NCBI GenBank assembly: GCA_030867875.1 | Contig: JAOWCC010001589.1 | Location: forward strand, 138,357,745-138,421,744 | Source: Actinernus sp. WN-2022 | Lineage: Eukaryota; Cnidaria; Anthozoa; Actiniaria; Actinernidae | Length of the DNA: 64,000 nt | Direction: 5' to 3' | In this document: piece by piece, positions 47,893 to 59,800 of the stretch | Layout: every line of letters starts with the position of its first letter | Position numbering within the stretch: position 1 is the stretch's first letter | The notes under the pieces: model-generated | Seen by the model: only the letters and a program-made list of their open reading frames with translations | What the model was told of the DNA's origin: nothing | Databases searched by the model: none | Translations under genes and position numbers: made by a program

Positions 47893-50800
47893 CCGGGGTT
47901 TGAACCCGCGACCTCCCGCTCGACAGACCGGAGCTTAACCACTGAGCTAACCGGGAGGCGGTTTTCTCATCTAATAGAGGAGCATCAGTCTGATCCAAAA
48001 AAGCTGTTCGCTACTGTCGACAAGCTTCTTCACTTGAAAGGGGAGAGAACGCTCCCCTCATGGGACAATGCCGCAGCATTAGCTGATGCATTTGCTGACT
48101 ACTTTACAGAGAAGATTTCGAAGATTAGAACTGAACTTGACTCTAGGAAGGATCGATTAGTGGATGCGTTCACTGACACTTGCGCTTCTAGGACTAAGCT
48201 TAGTGAATTTCGACTCATCACTGCCGAGGAATTGTCGAGCGTTATTGCTTCTACAACAGTGAAATCTTGTGAGCTCGATCCCCTTCCTGCTTCTGTGTTA
48301 AAAGGAAGCATCAATGTTCTACTACCGGTGATTACCAAGATTGTGAACTTGTCACTTGAACAGGCTGTAATGCCTGAGGTCCTAAAGGAAGCCTTACTAA
48401 AACCTTTGCTCAAGCGTGCGTCGCTGGACTATGAACAGTTTTCTAATCATCGGCCGATTTCTAATTTAATGTTCATCTCTAAATCATGCGAGAGAGTGGT
48501 GGCTACTCAGCTGATCGACTATGTAACTGAGAATGACTTAATGGCATTGTTTCAGTCTGCCTACAAATCCGGTCATAGTACTGAATCAGCATTAATAAGA
48601 GTACAGAACGACATCCTACAATCGATTGATCAGGATCATTGCGTCATCCTATTATTGTTGGATCTATCGGCTGCATTCGACACGGTCGATCACCAAATAT
48701 TACTTGCAAGACTCACTAATCGATTTGGCATTGAAGTCAAGGCTCACGCTTGGTTCAAGTCCTATCTCCGTGGACGTATGCAATTCGTCTCGATTGGCAA
48801 TGCGCGCTCTTCCAGTCGTCCTTTGGACTGCGGAGTTCCTCAAGGCTCTGTGCTGGGCCCAATACTATATCTGCTTTATACAACGCCGTTGGGTGATATA
48901 ATGAGGCACCGTGGAGTATCGTTCCACCTCTACGCCGACGACACTCCAGTCTACGTAACTTTTAACTCATCTGTTGCGGGTGATCTTGACCGTTCACGAT
49001 TTAAGCTGGAAGCCTGTGTAACCGGATATTAATAAATGGATGTTGCGTAATAACCTTAAACTTAATGATGATAAGACGGAGATGTTGGTATTCCACGCTA
49101 AGCATCGTCCCGCTCTGACTAATCTTGGACGATATTCAAGTCGCTGCTGCATCTGTTGGGCTTTCGAATTCTGCGAGGAACATTGGAGTCATATTCGACA
49201 CGACTTTTTCACTGGACAAGCATATTATGCAAATTTGCAAATCTTCTTTTTACGCTATTAGGACCATATCACGCATTAGAAAGTTTCTGAGTGTAGAATG
49301 ATATAGCGAAGATTTTAGTTCACGCATTTGTCACGTCAAAGCTTGACAATTGTAATTCTTTGCTCTACGGTATTCCTAAGAAATTGTCACAGCGCCTGCA
49401 ATATGTCCTAAATTCAGCGGCTAGGCTTGTTACCTTGTCTCGCAAGTGAGACCACGTTACCCCACTTCTTATAGAATTGCACTGGCTGCCTATTGAGCAG
49501 CGCATAGAATTTAAGGTATTACTGTTTACTTATAAGGTGGTGAATGCCACTGCTCCTCAGTACTTGTGTGATTTATTAGAGCCTTATAATGCTCCACAAC
49601 GAAGCCTGAGATCTGCATCGAAGTTAATGTTACAGGCGCCAACTTTTAATCTTAAATCGTACGGCTATAGAGCCTTTTAAAGCTATGGAACTCATTGCCT
49701 TTTTCACATTAAATGAGCTATTTAAGAAGAGTCTTAAGACATACCTTTAAAAAAAAGTTTTTTATTGATTTTTCGGATATCGGCAATTTATTGTAATTTT
49801 TAATCATGTTTTTTAGCTTAATTAACTTAGGAATTTTAAATATTACTGTATTTGTAACTTTTAAATTAGATGTAGTTTTTAATTAGGTGTAAAGAGCTTT
49901 TGGACTTGATAACGGTCACAAATTCGCATATTTTGGTCCAAGCTCAGGAAATTGAAAACTCAAATCGAGCCGGGTAAAACAGAGATAACTAGATTTTCCA
50001 TGTCCCAGTCAAAGTTGTCCAGGATACAAACAAACAGCATAGAACTGTCATCGCCGAAAGTGTCCGATGAAGATCTTGAACTTTTTCGCCGACCACATGG
50101 CATTTGAGCGAACGGTTTGTTATTCGAGTTGATTTAGTGGAAATATGTTCTTTTCTGATAGCTTTTTCTCGGCTACGAATTCCATCTTTCATGCACTTTG
50201 AATTAGCAAAGTTTTCTAATTCTGAATTGATTCTGACATCTGACATTGTATTTCCATTCATCTTTTGTATTGATTTACGGAGAGCTGTCAAATAGATCCC
50301 GGAATAAATTCTGAACGGGTTCCACTACTTTGGTATGTAAATATATGCAAATTAGGTGTCTCACGTTGTGTTACGGGGCGCGAGTCACTTATTTTCTCAT
50401 TCTTCGTTTATCATAAAGTGCCATATAATAAACTACTTATTAACCTCGCTCACTCGGTCTTTACGGGAAAATATCAGACCTCGGTCTTTTATGTACGGAC
50501 CTCGCTATCGCTCGGTCCGTACTGTCAAGACCTCGCTCTCGGTTAATAAGAAGTTAGTATTTAATGGCTAGATCAGGACAATCAAAATGTAGAAAATTTC
50601 GCGCTCTTTCTTTATCAGCCAATAAGAATTCAAAATTTTGAATACATAATTAGTCTGCAGATGCGTTCGCCACTTGAAACTTGTTTTCTGGCGAGAAAAT
50701 TCGCAGTCTATCGTCCGATAAGTTACTTTGTTTTCGTGATAAATCTTCCAGTAAATGTGTTTTTATAGGATAATATGGTTATACTCACCTAAAGGCTCGT

Positions 50801-53800
50801 TGTATAACAAATAATACAAACTTCTCGTGAAATATTTGCCGGTATTCCATAGAAAACCATGAAATAACCAGTAATTATTATATAATTCTAACAAGAACGC
50901 AACAGATACAAGACCGTATTTCGGGTAGTTACGTTAAAATGGCTTCCCGTCACCATATATGGTAAATCTTATCACCATATATGGTAATTATCACCATATA
51001 TGGTAAATCTATCACCATATATGGTAAATACCATTTCTCGAGCGCGCGTGCAAGGGTTTTGGTTATTTTGGAAAGAAAATTTCATTTCGTTGCAGATATA
51101 TAATAAATAACTTATTAGTCGGTTAAGCATCTAATACGGTTGTATTTTACTCTATGAACTAAAATACCAAAATATAGTATAATAAAAGCAAACCATTAAC
51201 TAGTTTCACACCAAATCTACATGTAACATGATGTTACTCCTTACATGCGACAAACAATAAACAAACAAGATTGCTTTAACAAATTACAGAAGATGGCTCT
51301 CGTTTTCTATAGAACTGTACATGCCTGAGGTCTGCGGATATTTGAGCAGGACGCAAGTGCATTCAGCAAAGGCAGCATTTCAAGACCGAGAAAGTGCATT
51401 ATTATTTTTATAGGAAAACCATCTTCTATATGTTTGAATTAACCAAAAAAATGAAAACTAGCAACTCATGAAGTGAAATCTAAAGCAAAATATTCTGAGA
51501 TGACTTCCCGTGAGAATGAAGAAATCTCATTGGTCGATACGAATCGGATGAGGAACGAACAACCAATGAAATGCAGGAATGCAAATGTACCGGAAAAGAT
51601 GGTGGTTTAATCATTTAACCACAATTCTTTGCGCGCGAAAAACTTTAAATCGATGTAGAGAGGTTTTAAATCTTAAAAACAACCCAGTACACGAGATGCT
51701 ACCAATACACTGTCATTGATAAAAACGGGATTTATATGTGTGTGTTTCATTGTGTTAGGTTCGGAAGGGATTGTGGTCAAATGTACAACCGACATATTTT
51801 TCGGTACGGTGGATTGCAGCCCAACGCATGCGCATTTTCAAGAGGGTGGTTTTATAATAAGTATTGCCCTCGTATATAATGACCATATATCGAAGCTCGA
51901 TTAGCGTAATCCTGGATTGCATGTGGTACAACTACACAACTAGTCAAAGTGAGCATTATTTTCCAAAAGAACAGATCAAACTTAGCTAGTCTGGAAAGTT
52001 TGGTGAACTTTGACTCAATATTGAGGATGCTAGAAGGCATCAAATATGTAAATTTTCCCATACAAACTCTCTTATTTTTTAACGTTGTCCCTCCAAACCA
52101 TACAGTCATTGTAAAATTTTGGAGGGACAAAGAAATTTCAACTGTTTATCATTCAGACAAGATTCACTTGAATCACGTCAAACTTGGCACACATGCTAAT
52201 TTCAACATGCTCTATCATGTGGTGAACTTCATTTTAGAATTAGAGTAATTCTGATAAACTCGGTCCCAGTCCCCTGCTCGTTTTGTTACCGGCCAATTCC
52301 GCAACTCCAAGCTGAGTGAATGTATGGCTATATCTACTTCCAAACTACCTTCCGACACCTATGATAATTATATAATGTTCAGTCCAAAACGGACGCTCTG
52401 ATTGGTCAAGAGCCGTGTTATTATAGCGCACATCATGAGCACACGCAACCAATTTCTCAACTCGTTTTGATTGGATATTTTCTTTGGTTTTAGTTTGCAG
52501 CGATTATTATAATTATAAAACTCGTCTCGTGGCGCACTTCTTTGTTCTCTTCACGTTGTGACGTCATCTGTGCATCTATATAGGAGGATAGACGCACGGC
52601 AGAATGGAATCTATTTGTTAAATATGCAACAGTATTTTCACTGCGAAGATGCGTAGCCACTTTGTGTTATTTGTCGTTCTACTTTCCCGTTCTATGGTCT
52701 GACAACGCAACAGTATTTTCAACGCGTAGCCACTTTGTGTTATTTGTCGTTCTACTTTCCCGTTCTATGGTCTGACAACGCAACAGTATATTCAACGCGT
52801 AGCCACTTTGTGTTATTTGTCGTTCTACTTTCCCGTTCTATGGTCTGACAACGCAACAGTATTTTCAACGCGTAGCCACTTTGTGTTATTTGTCGTTCTA
52901 CTTTCCCGTTCTATGGTCTGACAACGCAACAGTATTTTCAACGCATAGCCACTTTGTGTTATTTGTCGTTCTACTTTCCAGTTCTATGCTCTGACAACGC
53001 AACAGTATTTTCAACGCGTAGCCACTTCGTGTTATTTGTCGTTCTACTTTCCAGTTCTATGCTCTGACAACGCAACAGTATTTTCAACGCGTAGCCACTG
53101 ACTGCGCGGATATTCTGTAGAATTGCGGGATAGGATTTTGGTTGTCTTAGCAAAAGGTGTGTTTCTCTATTCTAGGCGGATTGCAAGTAAGTTTTGAATC
53201 CAAATCAGTGGTATACGAGGTAGCAAAGTCGAGAAAAACATTTTCTTTGATCCTGCATTGATTAGCTTAATCGGGCTTTGAGGAACTGGGCCCTGTCTTT
53301 ACCAAGTAGGTTGTAGCATCAATTACAATAAATACTTGTTGACTGGAGAGAACACAGCCAAGAACTACACATCCTGTGCTTGATGAGTTGGAGTTTCTCT
53401 TGCAGATCATCATAATAAACATATGTATGTAGGTTGTTGAATAAAACCCTTGGGGTAAGGAGTGGGGTGTTCCCTGGAGATTTGGGGATCTGCCACCCCA
53501 AAGGGTATGGTTTGTTTTAGCCTGTGTGATAAGTTTGTAGGGTTGTAAATTTTGCCTTTTTAGTCTGGAATAGGGTATGATTTTGACATCGAAGTACGAT
53601 ACTGCACATGCTCATTGATATATCTTAGTTTCTCTTGTTGGTTTGACATTGATCTTCAAAATAAATTGAGAAAGTTCATCTTACGCCAACAATGTTAAAT
53701 TAATAATGCAGTAGAATGTATTATAAATTTACCTGTGTGAACTCAGGAGAGCTACCTCAAAAGCCAACTCTAATGACTGTTCAGTTAAAACCTATGATTA

Positions 53801-56800
53801 TAATATTTTAAGAAGTAGAATTAACACATACTTGTATTAAATAATGAAGTATAAAACTACACAGAAAAAAATAACGACTGATAATAACTAGTATTAGCAT
53901 ATACCACACCAGTGAATAGTGCTTTTTGCATGCTCTGATTGGCTAATCAGACAGTGAATATGATTTCATAGTTGGTTCCAAATGAAGCAGTGATCACCTT
54001 GCACAAGTTTTTGTCCATGTGACACAAAATAAAATAACTATTTGGCACTGCCTATTCACTAACATGTTAATTAGTATAAACCAACTAGGACTATTACGAA
54101 TCCTGCATTCTGATTGGCTACGCTACTATAGGTCTATTTGTGATAGCCCATGGTGGAGAAAACCCGCATGCATTTTCACGAAACAATTCAATGTTTTCAA
54201 CTTCAATTTGTTTCTTTCTATTATTTTCTACTGTCCGACTAGTTACATTGTAGTTTATACTAAAACAATTAGACCTCTCACCCTCATGGGCTACGAGTTA
54301 AATAGCCCATTCGGCTGCGCCTCGTGGGCTATTGACTTGTAGCCCATTCGGGCTGCGGGTCTAATTGTTATGTATATACTAAAACAATATTATTCACCTC
54401 AGTGTTGGCGAATAATGGTGGATAATAAGCGGCTTGGTAAATAGCCATTACTATTCACCTCCATTTCGGTGAATAATTGTTATATACATGACCTTTGCAT
54501 GTGCATTATAATACCTGTGGAAGGCATTCATTAGCACATGGTACAAGAAGTGAATTGCCAAATTCCAAAGGGCTCACGTTAATGATCATCAGATTAGGTC
54601 CTTTTGACTTTCTGTGAGTTGGGCAAACTTCAAACAATATCTGAAACAGGATCATACATCAGAGGGTAATAATGGGTCACACAGAGTTATTAAAAATGAA
54701 AAAAAAACTGAGTGGTCAGGAACAAAATAAGTTAAATATGGCTGTTTTTTACACAGGTAACCCAAGCTCTGTAAATGCTAATATTTGATTAAATAGCATT
54801 TGTATGGGATTTATTAGTCTTACATTTTCAATGTAAATATTGAATAACAATTGACCAAACTTACAGGGTGTCTTTTTGTGTTTCTTAGCTTATGTCTGTG
54901 CCAATTCTCAGCCAATTTTGCTTGGGTAGTGTGGAAAAATGTTGCTGAAATTCACTGAAAATTGGTACAGACATAGTTAAGAAACACAAGGAGACACCCT
55001 GTAGGTTCTGTTGATTTTACTCAGGATTTATGTTCAAAATGGAACACAAAAAAATATTCCATAAAAATTACTATTAAATAGTGCTTATTTACAGAGCTTG
55101 GGTTAACTTTTAATTAGTTCTTATGGTGTTATGATGAAATGGCTACAAACAGAAGTATAGTTAAATGATTTGATAGTTTAATTATAAATATATAAATATT
55201 ATAGATCTAGAGCATATTATGTCTGGGTAACAAAAAAACCCTTCCAAATTAGCCCCTTCAGATACAAAAATGTGACTAATTAAACAATCTTCTGCCACTA
55301 GAGGTGTAATTTCATACTGCATGTAATTACCTTTACTACCATATTTCCTCACATATAAGCTGCACCCCTAACTTTGGCCTCACAAATGGAACCAGCTTAG
55401 TTTGCAAACAAGTTTAAGGGAAAATATCACACAAAAGCCGCACCCCAAACTGGAGAAGAATGATCTTTTGTTCAAGTTTATAAATGTTCCTACTTAAAGC
55501 AAAACTTCTTCAGAAGAGATCAATAATTAACAACTTCGAATATGGTTACAAGTTTCCTTGTCATTTCTTGTGTATATTTTTAAAACCTGCTGTCTTTAAA
55601 TCACTTTGGAATTATTCTGCTTGTTGTAAACTTTTTGTATTTATACTAAGTCTGTATTGTCTTGTTATTTCTTGGAATCTACAATTCTTTTGTTTAAAAG
55701 CTTTCTTAGTATACAAAACATACATATACATGCACACTACATTGTACCTGCAAATTTTCTTAGTATTGTCACTAAATACAAACCTCTTTGCTTGCAACCT
55801 TGGTAAAATTAAATTTTTGAGGGTCAAAAGGCTGAGAGACACTGCTCATTTGTTGAGGTTTTCTTCTTTGGACAAACCTCTTCTCATTCAGCTGTGCCAC
55901 TAGCTTGTATTTCCCTATCATGACCTTAGTCTCCATGCAGTCCAAGGTGTACTTAAAGCAGCCTTCTGACATAGCTTTATCCCACAATGTTCTTAGTTCT
56001 TTGTCAAACTAAAGGAAAAATCATATATAAAAAAGTTTGTATGACATATGCAGGAGTTACTACCATTTGCAAGCTACCGTTAAGCGTGAACCTTTTTCCG
56101 CGTTCGTTTATGTTTGAAACCTAGACGTTTGGCGGCACAAACCTTTGCAATTTAACCACGATTGTTACAACCTTTGACATGTCCCGCCTTCACGTTTCAG
56201 CGAGTGGGATTCAGGTTTGGAAACTTTTCAGCTAGATTTTCCTTCGCGCTACGCACTAAATCATATAAATGTCGGTTCAAGTTTAAGTTTTGGATGCTCA
56301 AAATTATGAGAGATGCAAGACAATAACTGTCTCTTGGCATAATCTGAGTTGCACGACGGTAGAAGACATATCAAAGGTTTTCAACATCAAGGTTGAAACT
56401 AATTAGTTTGCCGACGAATTGCACAGGTTTGGCACGCCAGACGTCTAGTTTCAAACATAAACGAACGCGGAAAAAGGTTCACGCTTAACGGTAGCTTGCA
56501 AATGGTAGTAAACATGTAGTTACCAACTACAATATGTTGTCACATACCTCTTTATAAATGAGTGTGAGGTTGATACATACTGTAAGATATTGACCATGAT
56601 TTTCCTCTTTTTAAATGAGTGCAAGGTCAATCCGTAGAGTAAGATATTGACCATGATTTTCCCCCTGGTTTATGGCCCAAGCATGAAGCATGCAGGCCAA
56701 AAAAAAGGGGGAAATTATCCATAACTTACAGTACAGACAGAGGAAACAATTTTAATTAATAAAGATGTTTATTATATTTAGTAAAGTAAAATAAAGCAAC

Positions 56801-59800
56801 TTTATTTAAGAGACTGATAAATTTGAGGCTGACATGGGACCTACAATTTTACGTCCTTATCCAAGAAGATGTGAAGGTCTAACCATTTGCAGTTGGAGAA
56901 CGAGATTGTTTCACTAAGGCAGCACCTTCTACTCATTTATTTTGAGACCCAGTTGAGCGTTGGTCTGGCCGGGGTTTGAACCCATGACCTCCTGCACAAC
57001 AGATCAGAACTGTGCAGGAAGTTATGGACTGCAATGCCCAATCATAGGCCACAAAGCTACATAGCCACATAATACAGGGAAATTCAACTTATAGCAGCCA
57101 CCTCATAGGTTTCACATTTCAACAACAACTTTATTCTTACCAATGGGAAAAAATCCTTTTTTTTTACAAACATTTAGACAGGCCAGTGGTAATACTGCTA
57201 CCCAAAATAACTATAATGAGCTAATCGAGCTGGGTAGCATAATTAATAATATGAAAGAAGAATTGGAATTGGTCATTTTAAAGTTATGCTATATATGGCT
57301 TTAAATAACATCTTCTTCCCATAGACCGTATTCATGTGTATAATTGAAGGCGTAAGTGACTCCTGATCACATTCTAAATTCTCCCTTAGAAAACAAAGAA
57401 ATTGAAGGAGAATTTAGAATGATATCAGGAGTCACTTACGCCCTTTTTGCACACAGCCCTTAAATTTTGTAAATATAAAGAAAACATTATTACTGTCATC
57501 TGAAAGAGCATGTTAACATTATGTTCAGTGAGCTATTAAACTACTAAGTCAACAATGTGAAATTCAAGAGATTTATATGAGAAAAACAATGGAGGATGCC
57601 AGCCTCGTTTTCATTACATAACTTCTGCATTTCACTTCTCCACATAATACTCTAAAACTTATATCCAGAGCAGCTGTAATCATAACCAGGATTTAACAGT
57701 ATTGTTCATTACTACATGTAACACAGAGTACTATTGTAGTATTAGCCATTTCGTAAACTAAAACGGACTGGGGCTGAGTGTGTAAATTGAATTGAATTAA
57801 GTTTGTTTTTAATTAATACAAAAATGAAACCCACCACAAGAAAGATCACATCGAAGTGCCGAATTGGAAGATGTTTGGGTAAATAAAAAAAGGTATTCAT
57901 TTACATGTATATAGTGCAAATTCTATATGAATACAGCTATCTCAATTGAAGGGCTGTGTGGAAAAAGGGTGTATTAGTGCCTCCTGCTGATCTCATTCAG
58001 ACTAAATTCTCCTTCAATTTCTTTGTTTTCTATGGGAAAATTTAGAACATGATCAAGAGTCACTTACACCCTTTTTGCACACAGCCCTTCAATTAATGTT
58101 GTCTGGGAGATGTAGGGAATAGGGTATTAAGGAATACTGTATTAGGGTATTCCCACACAGAAATGAATTATGGCTATGAGTTATACAACCTGTACGACTT
58201 AGTCGACTTAGCGCCTGTGTACAGCCGTCCGACATTTAAAAAATGCTGCATTCCCTAATCCGTATTCCCTATCTCCCAGACAACATTAATTGAAATAGGC
58301 CTGTAACTATATATATTCAAAATTTAATGTGCTATACAAGGATGTTATTTTCATTGTGCTGCCATGCAGTGTACAATCATGAGCGATTGTTAGTACCTCA
58401 GAATATCAGGCTGTTGTGTCGGGAGACAATCCCCTACTTGTTCTCAAAATAACACAACAGGTTCTTTCACATCCCCCTTGTATAGCTTTATGGAAGAGGA
58501 AGGAGACGTTAGGCCAATGGCTAAAATGTCCCTGTCCAAGGATGCAGCCAGGATTCGAACCCCTGACCTTGCGCACTCTATATATACCATGCTCAACCAA
58601 CTGAGCTAACCAGTGAGGTGGTTAAGAACAAAATAGCAAGCTTTGGTCCTCTCAACCCATACTGGCAGCATGAACACTCATATTTTGGTAATTTTTGAAA
58701 GCTTAATTACCACCTGGTTACTATTGATCTAAATGTCCCCAAACTCAGTAAACACACTAATTTTGATGACAGTTCTTGTGGTGGGGTTTAATTTTTAATT
58801 AAATAAAATTTACATACTCTGTTCCAGTCCTTTTTCATTTACAAAATGGCTAATCACATGTGCATGTCATATTTAGTATAGAGTCCTAAAAATGTGTTTC
58901 TATAATCAAACATACCTTACTTAACTTAAAATCCTGAGGCTTTGTTTCCCATGTCTGACATTGGATTATAAAGTCATCAGAATTGTAAGTGAACTTAGAC
59001 AATTCTGGATTACTGTGTTGACCAGTTACGTTACAAGCAGAAGCAGCTAGTGAATATTTAGCAGTCTGAAAAAGGAATACAACTAAAGCATCATACATTG
59101 TACATGCACAAGTTACACAGATACTACATAAACCAGTACAGTCTGCATTATACACAAGTAAATAAACGTGATTCATTGAACTGTGTATACTTTGTACGTA
59201 GAATTCCAATTCAATCTGTGGTTTAGCTGGGTCCTGACTTTGATCAGCTTCTATGGCCTCACAGGGGTAGGGGTTAGGGTTGATGATCGACTACAAACAA
59301 TATCAATCACGCAATAGCAATAGATATCAATCAATCGATTGATATTGATAATCAATGACCAATCAATGAAGAAAAGTTTTGTGACCATATCAATTGGATG
59401 AAGCGATTAGTATTGATCAGTATCAATTTCATAGATTATCATGTTTTCACATTCATCCCTCTTTTGGGCCACAAAATTAATGTCTCCCTTACTTCAAAAG
59501 GGCAGCTCTGGTACCATTTGACAAAGTAGCATATTGTTATAATACAAACTTTGTTTTCTTGCTCTAACATGATTTAATGGTAGCAACTAAAATGTGGCAC
59601 ATTTAAATATGACACCCTAGGCACCAATCAATAGCAATCTATGAACATTTGTTTTGTGACTTAGAGCGGATTTCAATTGAGTGTCGGAAATGTTTTGGTT
59701 TTGCGTTTACTTAGCTTTTCTATTGGCCGAGAAAATGGCATGTTATAAATCGACCAATGAAATTGCAAAGTAAAACCAATCATGTTTTGGTCTTGGTTTT

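Noticed and set aside
53319..53501. Possible GDPGP1 exon between exons 5 and 6
   Set aside because: Exons 5 and 6 already join in frame with full family coverage, and no acceptor/donor pair gives a matching phase.
58404..58604. Opposed ORFs containing [12 protein letters not shown] / [14 protein letters not shown]
   Set aside because: These are translations of a tRNA-derived SINE on each strand.
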